Part shown: positions 11,364 through 22,215 of the stretch, piece after piece
Layout: every line of letters begins with the position of its first letter
Position numbering within the stretch: position 1 is the stretch's first letter
Assembly: GCF_040802235.1 (NCBI RefSeq)
Contig: NC_133170.1
Coordinates: forward strand, 1,193,001 to 1,257,000
Length of the DNA: 64,000 nucleotides
Reading direction: 5' to 3'
Origin: Manis javanica
Taxonomy: Eukaryota > Chordata > Mammalia > Pholidota > Manidae
The notes under the pieces: model-generated
What the model was told of the DNA's origin: nothing
What the model saw: only the letters and a program-made list of their open reading frames with translations
Databases searched by the model: none
Program-made: the position numbers and the translations under genes

Positions 11364-12250
11364 TGGCCTACCGTAAGGGGTGGGTTCCTCATGCTATTCT
11401 TCCAGAGAGTTTGCATGTGTTGAGTGAGTCCATCCAATAAGGCTCCTTTCTGAGCATCGTCCTGATGTTGAAATAAACAAACTTCTCTGAAGACAGCGCT
11501 TTGCTCCTTGCCCAGCTCCCCTTTCCCATGACCCTCTCTGCTCATGGCTTGTTCCTCTCATGTAGAATGCTAGCATCTTAATCCTTCTCTCAGGCTCTGT
11601 ATTCTAGGAGACATGGGTGATGAAAACATTTACAGTTTCAGCTCTCTGCAAGTGACATCACGATTTCATCGTATGTAGTAGTTTCTAATTTCTTCTTGTT
11701 GAGGCAAGAAGCTGACTCTTATTCTCCTCTGTTCCTGGATCTTCAGTTGTGCTTTGGGGGATGAAGGAAAGTCTGTGTTTGGGGGCAGCATAAACAAGTG
11801 ATGATGAGGCCACCAGAAATGATTAGGGAAATTTGGGGAGCAGCAGATTGGAATGAGGACAAAACCCAACACTTTCTGGGTATTCTCAGAGTTGTGCAGG
11901 CTATGGATTTCCTAAGTCAGAGGGTTCAAATTTGCTTGTTTGGATATTGTGGGTATTGAGTCATCACAGAAGAGGAGAATCTTGGGATAGAAGCTGTGTG
12001 TATATGGTATTGTACATCAAGATATGGTATGTTTATGATTGGAGGGCACATGAGTTAAAAAACACCTGGGAGAGTGGACAAGGTCCCTGTCTAGGAGACG
12101 GCACAGCTGCCCTCTCCAGGGGAACAAGGGCAGCAGGAGGAACATGGGAGTCTGTGAACATGTCTCCCCGCAGAGCAGGCAGGAGAAGGAAAGGCAAGAA
12201 GCACTGGAAAGAGCACGGGAGCGAAGGCCTCATTCTTTGCCATTAGCTGC
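11364..12250. other. Unassigned DNA next to arm B
   Basis: No gene recognised. A second AATAAA lies at 11472-11477, with 'gacagcgcttt' about 20 bp further on. This echoes the end of arm B, so more LTR-like sequence may extend to about 11560. Confidence 0.35.
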
Positions 12251-12254
12251 AAGG

Positions 12255-12680
12255 CCTTTACTCTGGCCCTACACGGACCTGTCAAAAATACAAGTCTCAT
12301 CGCATCACCAATCTACCTGAAACACTTCAACGGTTTCTCGTTGCCTGTAAGATAAAGCACAAAACTCGTAACCTGCTGGGTGAGATTGTCTGAGCCGGTG
12401 CCGATACCGAACTGCTCAGCCCCGACTCCTGTCACCCGGCTCTAGGCTCCTTCCACGTTAGCCATTCCGGGTATGTTTGTTTATGATACTTCTGTTCTTA
12501 TACATGTGGGCCTTTGACCAAAGTTCTTCTTCCACTCGTGTCACTCTTCCCTTTCTTGGTCAGCTCATCATTTAGAGTTGCAGATGAAATGCCATTTCTT
12601 TAGGCTGACCCTCCCCAGCTTCCCGGACTGCAAGGGCCCTTGGCATATGCCCCTGTAGTGCTTGGTGCTTTCTCTCTCTA
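12255..12680 (+). mobile_element. LINE-2, coding 3' part
   Basis: Words in L2 order: 'gaaacacttcaacggtttct', 'gcctgtaagataaagcacaa', 'ctcgtaacctgctggg', 'gctccttccacgttagcc' and 'gcagatgaaatgccatttct'. The frame is broken many times, so it is a fossil of the L2 ORF C-terminus. Confidence 0.75.
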
Positions 12681-12684
12681 ATAT

Positions 12685-12775
12685 TCATTCGGCCAACGTT
12701 TCTGGAGCCTGGCATCGTTACATGCATGAGAGATACGGCAGTGAAGGCAGCGGTCAAAAACCCTGTCTTATCACA
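12685..12775 (-). mobile_element. Short LINE-2 tail in opposite orientation
   Basis: 'attcattcggccaacgtttc', 'tggagcctggcat', 'gatacggcagtgaaggcag' and 'aaaaaccctgtcttat' are the reverse complement of the L2 3' end, and they interrupt the plus-strand L2 around them. Confidence 0.6.
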
Positions 12776-12779
12776 CTTG

Positions 12780-12930
12780 GAGTTACTGGCCTGCTGCTTG
12801 TATTCTGCCGGCACAGCTCCAAGAGGGCAGGAGCATCTCTCTCCTGTTCGCTGCTTTATATGCAGCATGTAGTATGGAGCCTGCCACACTGTACATGCTT
12901 AGTGAATATTTGTCAAATAAATGAATGGTA
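12780..12930 (+). mobile_element. LINE-2 3' tail
   Basis: 'agctccaagagggcaggagc' is followed by 'gtagtatggagcctgccaca', then 'gcttagtgaatatttgtc' and an 'aaataaatgaatgg' tail. It probably belongs to the L2 at 12255 and is separated from it by the opposite-strand tail. Confidence 0.75.
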
Positions 12931-13454
12931 AAGAAGCTGGAGATTCCCCAGGGCTGTAACCTACAGGCCTTAAGGACACCTTGGTGGGCAGTTCTGACAC
13001 AGTCAGAGGCATAAAGTGGTTTAGCACGCTGGGGCAGCTCCAGACTCGCTAGGAATTATGAATGATGTAAAAGGATAACTTAACCTGTTAGGCAGAAACA
13101 TTTCAGGCTATCAGGGCCAAATATTGATTTTAAATGTTTTAAGAGGGTTCACTGTTGAACAGAGTGGGAGGGCCAAGAAAAGAAACCCCGGCCCCGGGGG
13201 CTCACTAGAGTCCTGGCTGGTCTCCATGCATGCTTATCACACAGGGGGTTTTAAAAGCAATCTTGTTTATTTGGGGGTAGGCTACAGTTGTACAATGTTT
13301 GGAATTGTTATTTCTTTCATCTCTATCTATTGGCACAAGAGGATAGAACTAAGTTGGGAAAACTAATTTTGCTTTTGAAAATATATTCCTTTGCAAATTA
13401 ATGTTCAACTACAAATAAATACTGGTTCTGAATAAGAAGTTTGGGAGAGTGAAA
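12931..13454. other. Unassigned unique DNA
   Basis: No gene or clear repeat recognised; the 80-codon frame at 13124-13366 shows no known domain. Confidence 0.4.
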
Positions 13455-13570
13455 TAACTAATTCTAGATAGGAAATTCCTTGAGGACCAGGTCTGTACCA
13501 CATTCACCTTTGAGCCTCAGTACTGAGCAACAATCCTGGCAGTAATAAATTACCCAGTATTGTTTTTTCT
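13455..13570 (+). mobile_element. LINE-2 3' tail
   Basis: 'ttctagataggaaattcctt', then 'gaggaccaggtctgtacca', then 'actgagcaacaatcctggca' and 'gtaataaat' follow the L2 3' UTR layout. Confidence 0.55.
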
Positions 13571-14984
13571 TTTCATGAGTGAAGAAACACAGTCTCTTGA
13601 CCAGGAAAGAAAAATCTGTTGAATTGCTTATTCTGGTTAGCATAGAGACCAAAAATTATTAATTGGCTGAAGTTCAAAATTTATAGATTACTTTGATGTA
13701 GATATAGTCAGGAAAAATAGTGAACCAAAATCAAAATAAAATATTTAAATTAGATTGCACTATTATATTTATTTGAAGCCTACCTACTTGGATAAGGAAA
13801 TCACAAATACAAGAAAATAAAATATATAAAACAAAAACCATGGAAGAGAAAGTAGAGAAGAAGATTACATTAAGAAAACATTTTTGAGAAAAAGCCGTAT
13901 CAATTTAGGACGACACCTAGCTGTCAGTTTCCTGTTAGCCTAGGAATATGTACTTATCATTGTCTGGTGGACAGAAACATCTAAGTTCATCAGGAGACAG
14001 AAATGTTTTCCTGATCCCGAAATCTGAGGTAATTTATCAGACGGGTCTTTGTAAAGACGACATTGAGAGAAACAGGGAAAAGATCGATAATGTCAATTTT
14101 ACAAATAAAGATGAAAAGATGAATACAGGGAAGTCACCTCTTTTCTCAGCAGTGGGTGAGAGATGAGGACGTATTAAATCAGGGTTCTAATAAAAGCTGT
14201 TCCTGAGGGTATGATGAGTAGTTTTATGTTTCTCTGGAATGATGTGGCATAAATTTGGAGAGGATTAAGAAATGAATATGCTGTATCATCCTTTGTCCTG
14301 TGTATCTCTGAGACCTAGGAGCAACAGATGGGTGTCGGAAGCCCAGGGAGGGGTGGTGGAAGACTGTGCGGCCTTGAGGGCAGGGAGGGGGAGGCCATGT
14401 GGGAGCCCTGATCTTTCATCAGCACTCCTACCTCTGCTTCAACCAGCGATGTTCCTCAAGTCTAGGTTTTACATTTTGGGGTTCCTGCCTTATTTTTCCT
14501 TACCTCTGAAAGGAAAGTTCTGCTGAGAGATAGGGAAATGTGCCCTAGAACATACTGTTACTGAAGAAACACACTATTTAAAAAGCACCCACCTTCTCTG
14601 ACCCACCACTCTTCACCCCCTTTCCTTGCTTTATTTTCTCAACAGCAACTTACCAATATCTAAGTTACTATAAAGTGGATTTCTTCATTTTGTGTATTGG
14701 TCAAGTTAAATAGGAAACAGCATCCTCAAACTGGGTGGTCTGAGGACAATGTAATAAAAGAATGATTTACAAAGGTGTGGGCAAGGTTTAGGAATCCAAC
14801 AAGGGCTGACATAGTGCCTCGGGGCCAACAGCAGTGGTGGTGGTGGTGGGGACCTGTTGCCACCACCAGGCCTATAAAGAAAAGGGAAAGAGCAGTTACT
14901 GGAGTCAAGGGAGGAGTTTAGAGGGCAAGGCATCTAGAGAATCTAGAGAGGGCTGCCTTTGAGAGAAGCATGCGGCCATCCCAC
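13571..14984. other. Unassigned DNA, AT-rich then mixed
   Basis: Positions 13640-13900 are strongly AT-rich without a recognisable family. A short (GGT)n run lies at 14833-14849. No gene is seen. Confidence 0.4.
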
Positions 14985-15160
14985 GATGAGTAAACTCCAC
15001 CACTTTTCTCTTGTGCTGCAAATGCCTACCGTTGGCCAAATCCAACCAGAGATGGGAGGGCAAGAGAGCCTGTGGCTGTGGTCTGTAGAGATGCGCAGAT
15101 CAGCGTGGGGAGGGCTGGACAGCAGATCGGGAGGCGCATATAAGATTGTCATTAAATTTC
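14985..15160 (+). repeat. Possible old LTR fragment
   Basis: 'ccgttggccaaatccaacca' followed by 'gagatgggagggcaagagag' and 'cctgtggctgtggtctgtag' recalls a stretch found in old mammalian LTRs. I cannot place the family. Confidence 0.3.
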
Positions 15161-15285
15161 AATTCCTGGCTTTCTCTTCCAACAAGAAGTTTCATGAATG
15201 CTGAGATTTTTATCCGCTTTATTCTCTACTATATCCCCTGTGCCTGGAATTGGTGTTCAATAAATTTCTTGAATGAAGAAATAAC
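15161..15285 (+). mobile_element. LINE-2 3' tail
   Basis: 'ctctactatatcccctgtgc', 'ctggaattggtgttcaataa' and 'atttcttgaatgaa' match the last 70 bp of L2. Confidence 0.7.
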
Positions 15286-15309
15286 AGTTGTTTTAATGTA
15301 AGTTAAAAA

Positions 15310-18300
15310 GCTAAGCTATATAAGCAACATGCTACTAAACAACCAGTGGGTCAATGAAGAAATAAAAGAGGAAATAAAAAAATACTTGGAGAATAATGAA
15401 AATATGAACAATGGTCCACAATCTTTGGGATGCAGCAAAAGCAGTTCTAAGAGGGTAGTTCATAGCTGTACAGGCCTCAAGAGACAAGAAAAATCTGAAA
15501 TTAACAATCTAACCATACACCAAAAGGATCTAGAAAAGGAGGAACAAACAAAGCCCAAAGTTAGTAGAAGCAATAAAATAATAAAGATCAGAGGGGAAAA
15601 CAATGAAATAGAGATTTAAAAAATACAAATATCAATGAAACTAAGAGCTGGTTTTTCAAAGAGATAAACAAAATTGTTAGACCTTTAGCCAGACTCATCA
15701 AGCAAAAAAGAGGACTCAAATAAGTAAAATCAGAAATGAAAGATTAATTACAACTGATACCACAGAAATACAAATGAGCATAAGAGATTACTATGAAAAA
15801 TTCATATGCCAACAAATTTGATTACCTAGAATAAATGGATAAATACCTAGAAATATGCAATCTTCTAAGACTGCACCAGAAGAAACAGAAAATCTGAACA
15901 GACCAATTGACCAGTAATGAAATTGAATTGGTAATCATAAAACTCCCAACAAACAAAAGTCCAGGACCAGACAGCAGTATAGAAGAATTTTACCGCACAT
16001 TTAAAGAAGAGTTAACACCTATCCTCTTCAAGGCATTTCAAAAAATTGAAGAGGAAGGAAAACTTCTAGTTTCATTCTACAAGGCCAGCATTACCCTGAT
16101 ACCAAAACCAGATAAGGGCACTACAAAGAAAGGAAACTATAGACAGTTTCCCTGATAAGCACAGATGCAAAAATCCTTAACAAAATTAAATATGAGCAAA
16201 TGAATCCAAAAATACATTAAAAGGATCATTCACTATGGCCAAGTGAGATTTATTCCAGGGGTGTAAGGATGGTTCAGTATTCTCAAATCAATCAGTGTGA
16301 TACACCACATTAACAAAAGGAAGGATAAAAACCGTATGATCATCTCAGTAGATATTGGAAAAATATTTGACAAAATTCAACATCCATTCAAGATAAAACC
16401 TCAAAAAGTTAGGTATAGAGAGAACATAATGCCAAATAGGACAAACCCACAACTAACATCATAATCAATGGCAAAAAGCTGAAGTCTTTTACTCTAAGAT
16501 CAGGAACAAGGATACTCACTCACCACTTTTAGTCAATGAATTACTGGAAGTCCTAGCCATAGCAATCAGACAGGAAAAAGAAATAAAATGTACCCAAGTG
16601 GTAAGGAAGAAATAAAACTGTCACAGATTACATGTTCTTAAAGATGACATGATACTGTATATAAAAGACCCTAAAGACTCCATCAAACAGCTATTAAAAT
16701 AAATGAATCAGTAAAATCATAGGATACAAAGTCAATACCCAGAAATCTGTTGTGTTTCTAATAAAGAAATAATGAACTAGAAGAAAGAGAAATTAAGAAA
16801 GCAATTCCATTTATAATTATATCATAAAGAATAAAATGTCTAGGAATAAATCTGACTAAGCAGGTGAAAGACCTATACATTGAAAACTAAAAGACACTGA
16901 AGAAATTGAAAAATACACAAATAAATGGAAATATATTCCATGCTAATGGATAGGAAAAATTAATAGTGCGAAAAAGCCATACTACCTAAAGAATCTACAG
17001 ATTCAAAGCAATCCTTATCAAAATACCAATGGCATTTTTCACAGAACTAAAGCAAATAATCCTAAAACTTGTATGGAAGCACAAAAGAAACTGAATGCCC
17101 AAAGCAATCTTGAGAAAGAAGAACAAAGCTCAGGGTATCATGCCCCCTGATTTCAAGCTACACTACAAAGCTACAGTGTTAAAACAGTATGGTACTGGCA
17201 GAAAGACAGACACATAGATAAATGGAAGAGAATAGAGAGCCCAGAAATAAATCCACTCTTATATGGTTAATTAATATATGGCAAAAGAGACAAGACAATC
17301 TCTTTAATAAACGGTGATAGGAAAACTGGACAGCTACCTGTCTTAACACCATATAAAAAAATAAACTCAAAGTGGATAAAAATCTAAATATAAGATCTGA
17401 AACCATAAAACTCCTAGAAGAAAACAGGAAATACACTCTTGAACATCAGCCTTAGAAATTTTGTTCCAGATGTGTCTCCTTAGGTAAGGGAAACAAAGCA
17501 AAAATAAAAAAGTGGGACTTAATCAAACTAAAAAGCTTCTGCACAGTAAAAGGAGACCATAAGCAAAATGAATAGGCAACCTACTATGTGTGGGAGAATA
17601 TATTTGCGAATGATGTATCTCGTAAATGGTTCATATCCAAAATAAAGTGCTTATACAACTGAACACCAAAATACAATCAATTAAAATGAGCAGAAGTCCT
17701 GAACAGATATTTTTCTAAAAAAGACACACAGATGGCCAATAGGCACATGAAAAGATGCTCTATATTTCTAATCATCAGGGAAATACTAATCAAAACCACA
17801 ATGAGATATCACCTTACACCAGTCAGAATGATTATTATAAAAAAGATAGGAAATAGCAAGCATTGGTAGATGTAAAGAAAAGGGTACCTTCATGCACTGT
17901 TGATAGGAATGTAAATTGGTACAGCCACTATGGAAAACAGTATGGAGGTTCCCCTTCCCCCACCAAAATAGAAATACCATACGGTCCAGTAATTCCACTT
18001 CTGGGTATTTACCTGGAGAAAACAAAGTCACTAATTTGAAAAGGTATGTGCGCCCTTATGTTTTCTGCAGCATTATTTACAATAGCCAAGACCAGAAGCA
18101 ACTAAAGTGTCCATCAATAAATGAATGGATAAATAAGATGTGGTACATACATACAGTAGAATATTAGTCAGCCATAAAACAGAATGAAATATTGCCATTT
18201 GCAACAACATGGGTGGACTTAGAGGGTGTTATGCCAAGTAAAATAAGCCAGAGAATGACAAATACCGTATTATTTCACTTATATGTAGAATCTAATAAAA

Positions 18301-18625
18301 CAAATAAACAAAGCAGAAATAGACTTGTAAACACAGATCACACACTGGTGGTCACCATAGGGGACGCGGCAGGGGAACTGGCAAAATACGTCAAGGGAAT
18401 GGAGAGGCACAAGCTTGCAATTATAAAATAAGTAAGTCACAAGGATGAAAGTACAGCATAGGGAACACAGTCAATAATATTCTAATTTCTTTATATGATG
18501 GCAGATAGTAACTATGCTTATTACGGTGAGCACTTAGTAATTTATATAATTGTCAAATTACTGTGTTGTATACTTAAAAATAATATGATACTGTACATTA
18601 ACTATAAGTCAATTAAAAAAATTCA
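15310..18625 (+). mobile_element. Long decayed LINE-1: most of ORF2 plus 3' UTR
   Basis: Frame pieces spell the L1 ORF2 protein in order. 15329-15619 is the segment between the endonuclease and reverse transcriptase (NQWVNEEIKEEIKKYLE, then KEEQTKPKVSRSNK). 15907-16155 is the start of the reverse transcriptase (KLPTNKSPGPD, EFYRTFKEEL, ITLIPKPDKGTTKK). Around 16640-16660 is the active-site box, where the two aspartate codons remain (gatgac, 16643-16648) but the sequence before them is altered. 17916-18167 is the C-terminus ([11 protein letters not shown], then INEWINKMWYIHTVEY). A 3' UTR ends near 18620. The 5' UTR, ORF1 and endonuclease are missing and stops and frameshifts are frequent, so it is dead. 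A clear target duplication was not found; TTAAAAAGCTAAGCTATA at 15304 and a similar stretch at 18613 is only a weak candidate. Confidence 0.92.
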
Positions 18626-18707
18626 GCTATAATGGTAGGCTATTTATAATATGTCGGTTCTCCCTCTCCCTGATTTATGAGTAATAAATGCTTCATTCTC
18701 AATACAC

Positions 18708-18748
18708 TGTGTGTGTGTGTGTGTATGTGTGTGTGTGTGTGCACGCGC
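18708..18748. repeat. (GT)n microsatellite
   Basis: About 17 GT/TG units with an ATG interruption, ending in gcacgcgc. Such purine-pyrimidine alternation can adopt Z-DNA. Confidence 0.95.
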
Positions 18749-18751
18749 ATG

Positions 18752-19527
18752 TGGTTTCCCACACAACACCAAGCAATTCTTGGACACCAGCGGGCTGTCT
18801 TACAATTCAACTACATTCTGATGCTAACTACTTGGAGGAACCCACAGGGGCCGGGTTCTCCGCGATCGCCCCACCTCCAGCTGCTGGTCACAACGCCAAC
18901 TGTGCTCCTGACCCATTGGCTACAGACGGGAGGCCCCCACGGCCCCCTCCTCAGGTTCAATTAATTAGCTACCGCAGTTCACAGAAGTCAGAGGAGGAAG
19001 AAAGTCAGACTCACAGAAGTCTAGTTACTTACTAGATTCCCAGTGTATCATGAAGTATATCACCCAGGAACAGCTGGACTTAAGAGATGCGCAGGGCAGG
19101 GTGTGTGGGAAGGGCATGGAGCTTCCCTGCTCTCTCTCGGAGCACAGCATTCTCCCCAAGTCTCCACGGATTCACCGATCTGGAAGCTCCCCGATCTCAG
19201 TCCTTTGGGGTTTGTAGGGAGGCTTCACTACACCGGCACGATTGATTAAATCATGGGCCACTGGCAATTGGCTCGAACTCCAGCCCCTCTCGCCTCCCTA
19301 GAAGTCACCAGTGGGTCTGAAAGTTCTAAGCCTCTAATCACAAATCTGGCTCCACTGGCAGCCAGGCCCTATCCTGAGGTGCTTTCCAAATTCCCCTCAT
19401 TAACGTAACAGAAGACACCTTTTAACACTCTCAACGCTTAGGAAATTCCAAGGGTTTTGGCAGCTGTGAGCCAGAAACTGGGACAAAGACTAAATATGTA
19501 TTTCTTATAATAATCACAATATCACAT
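18752..19527. mobile_element. LTR-like repeat, about 780 bp
   Basis: Recognised by ordered words: 'caacaccaagcaattcttgg', 'acaccagcgggctgt', 'attgattaaatcatgggcca', 'gaagtcaccagtgggtctga', 'aggaaattccaagggttttg' and a final 'tatttcttataataatcaca'. I recall this order from an old mammalian ERV LTR, probably ERVL class, but not its exact name. No retroviral genes adjoin it. Confidence 0.55.
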
Positions 19528-19883
19528 ATTTATAATTTGTGTGTGCGTGCATGCACACAGGTGCATTTGTATGTATCCCCAGCATGGTGTATAGAGAATT
19601 ATTACATTATTAACACTTGTGAAATGATTTTCACCTGGATTCTGAATAACTGTATTCAGAAGAACTGCCTGCACCAGCATTTTCTGTATATTAGCATACT
19701 TCAAACCATTCAATCATCTTCATTTCTAGGGGACTCATGTTGCCGAGGCCGGCATCACCTTCTTAAGGCCCATGCACTTCAGTACGGAGATAACCACGGC
19801 CTAACACATCCAGCACGTTTCACCACTACGCCGGTGAAGATTCATCACAGAGACAACTGTTTTGAACACCCTTCTGTGGAGGC
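19528..19883. other. Unassigned sequence ending at an A tract
   Basis: No repeat family recognised. The stretch 19720-19883 is unique-looking and is followed directly by 21 A residues, as a retrocopied transcript would be, but I could not recognise a parent gene or a target duplication. Confidence 0.3.
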
Positions 19884-19904
19884 AAAAAAAAAAAAAAAAA
19901 AAAA
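19884..19904. repeat. A21 homopolymer
   Basis: Twenty-one consecutive A residues follow 'ctgtggaggc'. It could be a retrotransposition tail or a simple repeat. Confidence 0.9.
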
Positions 19905-20189
19905 GAAGGTCAGTGATTTATCTGAGCGGACAGATGGGCCATCATGTGTTCCTTCCAGGTGATCTAATTTGGTCTCTGACAGGCTGTAAAAAGAAGTGAC
20001 TCCGGAGAGTGACCTTCCCTGACCCAAGTCTGGCCCCTGGTGGAGGAGCTTCTCTAGCTGGCTGCCCAGGGCTGGGCAGGGGTGGAGGTCGGCCCCCTTG
20101 GGGGCTGGGGTCACACACCCAGGAATTAGAGGCCAGGAGCAGTGCTGACTCCCCGGGCAGCCGCTGGGACCCCAGTGCCACCTGTCAAG
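19905..20189. other. GC-rich unassigned DNA
   Basis: GC-rich but with far fewer CpG than the island that follows. The open frames on both strands (up to 260 codons on minus, 19845-20627) run through the A tract, the island and an LTR, so they are not a gene. Confidence 0.4.
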
Positions 20190-20532
20190 GCTGGAGCAGC
20201 TGCACTCACCGCGGCGCCGCAGCGGGAGAATGAGCCGCATCTCCGGCCGCCTGGGACCTGGGCTCCGCGGGGGGCTCCCTCCCTCCAACGCGACGTCGGC
20301 GTGCAGGCCTCCGTCAGGTTCAGTGTCTGCCCGCCCCCACGGCCGCTGCCTCCCGAAGGAGGATTCCCATTCGCTCGCTGTCGTCGGGGGCGGCCGGACG
20401 GTCACCGCTTTGCGGATGACGTGGGAACAGAAACCTACGAACGGGCCGCGCCCCGTCGCGTTTGTAGTTCTCTCCGCCCAGACCCGCTGCTCCCCGGGGA
20501 GGCCGCTCCGTGAGCCGGGGTCCTGGAGTGAC
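20190..20532. promoter_or_regulatory. CpG island without a recognised gene
   Basis: I count roughly 45 CpG dinucleotides in about 340 bp (for example 'aacgcgacgtcggcgtg', 'acgaacgggccgcgccccg'), far above the depleted background of the window. It contains TGACGTGG at 20417-20424, a good CREB/ATF half-site type motif. An LTR on the minus strand ends right next to it. It may be an orphan promoter or enhancer, or the first exon of an unannotated transcript; direction cannot be told. Confidence 0.5.
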
Positions 20533-21000
20533 CGCGACGAAAAATTTTCCTCTGCCCTTAAGGTTCTTCCAGCACGTCTAAGAAGCAAATTGACATGAGA
20601 CAGATTAACAGGAGAAAAAAAAAACACACAAAGTTTAATTACACATAAAGGCCCAATAGTGAAATCAAGGCCGCAGAAATGGCCAAGGCAGGAAGTTTTT
20701 ATGCATTTTAGAAGAAGAAATAATCTGTGAGGAATTGACAGGACAAAGGAAATTTACATTTGAAAGCCTCACTTAGTAAGGAATTCTAAACAGCGCTGGG
20801 CAGTGAATCGGTGATGATGCCGCATCTCTGGGGGTGGGATGCCTTCCAGCCTCCGGGGGCGGACAGCACCTTTCACTGGGGCATTTGGTTCCTGGCTTCA
20901 GCGGGACGGACGAGGGTCAGTGTCCTCCTCCTGACAAGGCTGTTTCTCCAGTCACTTTCACTCAAAGTGACCGAGGGATCAACAGGCCAAAGAGGCAGCT
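20533..21000 (-). mobile_element. ERV LTR remnant, minus strand
   Basis: Read on the minus strand from about 20660 down, it gives 'ctcctgttaatctgtctcat', 'gtcaatttgcttcttagacg' and 'aaccttaagggcagagg' before 'aaaattttt'. This is the R/U5 end of a class of mammalian ERV LTRs. The U3-like part extends to about 21000 ('tttcactggggcatttggtt' on plus). I see no gag, pol or env in the adjacent DNA. Confidence 0.6.
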
Positions 21001-21019
21001 GAGGGGCCTGTCCGGGGCC

Positions 21020-21155
21020 CCCACAGTGACATGGGGCAGAGCTGAGGCTGGACCGGAACGGACATGCAACGTGAGACCTAGACCTTCACTGTGAGCTACT
21101 GAGACTTGGGCTCACTTGTTACCACAGTGTCGCCCAGCGTGTCCGACTGATACAG
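21020..21155 (+). repeat. End of an old LTR
   Basis: 'actgtgagctactgagactt', 'gggctcacttgttaccacag' and 'gtccgactgatacag' match the closing segment common in old mammalian LTRs. Confidence 0.45.
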
Positions 21156-22059
21156 GGAGATCGCATCTCTGCCTGTACCTGTTTGCCCGTCCCGTGGGAG
21201 GAAGCCCCTGTTACACTGGGCAGATCATAGGCTGGTAGGCTTACCAGCCACGGAAAGTTAGAACACAGTGAAGGCTAAGTGAAGGGAAATGCGAGCTTAC
21301 TGCCAGGCTACTGGGACTTAGAACACACACTGCTTTGCCCTGCGAACAACCTGAACTTGGAAGTGACCCGAGCAAGGATACCCTTGTTTCCGAGGCTGTG
21401 ACTGACCCACACGGGTCATTCGGGCTTCCTAGGGGGTGCACTGGAAGGGGGCATCCCAGGAGCTGACACAGCAGGCTATGCCCATGCTGTGGAAAGCATG
21501 GCATGTCTGGGCTGAGTGCTCACCGTGTAATGTAAACCTGGGCCCGGAACCCTGGGGAACAGCATGGGGAGCGGCGGGGCGGGAGCATAACAGGCAATAG
21601 GGGGGCAGCAGGTGGACCTCGAGGGCAAGCTCAGCCCGCCCCTGGCTCGGAGTCCTGCCGCTCCCGTCCTACAGTCGCTCTTCCCAGGAGGCACATGAAT
21701 CGTACCCAATGACCTAATAAAATAATAGGTTTGGGGGAGTTTTGACAACAGAAAAAAGTAGAGGACCTCAAATTCAGAGGGAGAGAAACAGGAGGCATTT
21801 TAAAATGGTTTTCTCACCAAAAGAGAGCAAGTCTAGAGAGGAAGAAGTCCTGCCCCAGCCACAGGCTGTCAGGTTTCTGGCAGTGCCACAGGTCTCACCA
21901 CGTCACAGAGCCACAGAAAAGAGATCACACGGGGTTGTTTTTCTGCTGGACACTGTCTCTTAGGTACCTCGGTGGCATCTGTCTAGTATGAAATTAGTTT
22001 ACTGGAGATTAATTTGGTTTTTTTTGTTTAGCTTTTTTGTTTTTTGCATTGTGGCACAT
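21156..22059. other. Unassigned DNA
   Basis: No gene recognised. A T-rich run lies at 22015-22050. Confidence 0.4.
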
Positions 22060-22215
22060 GAAGTGGGCTTTTAAGTGAGGAAAATCCGAATTGGAAGCCC
22101 AGCTCTATTTTCTAGCCCCACGACCTTGTTAAAGTACTTAATTTCTCTGAGTCCCTTTTTCAGAAGTGCTGTTGTGAGGAAGTAAGTGGAACGACAACGT
22201 ATCAGGGTGTTTGGC
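22060..22215 (+). repeat. MIR SINE remnant
   Basis: 'ttggaagcccagctctattt', then 'gaccttgttaaagtacttaa', 'tttctctgagtcccttttt' and 'gctgttgtgaggaagtaagt' follow the MIR consensus order. Confidence 0.75.

Noticed and set aside
15304..18632. Possible target duplication of the long L1
   Set aside because: TTAAAAAGCTAAGCTATA and the stretch at 18613 match only partly and are A-rich, so chance is likely.
19845..20627. 260-codon minus-strand frame
   Set aside because: It joins part of an LTR, a CpG island and the A21 tract (read as poly-Phe). It is a composition artefact with no known domain.
18752..21155. A provirus between the LTR-like repeat and the minus-strand LTR
   Set aside because: The LTRs are of different families and no gag, pol or env-like frame lies between them.
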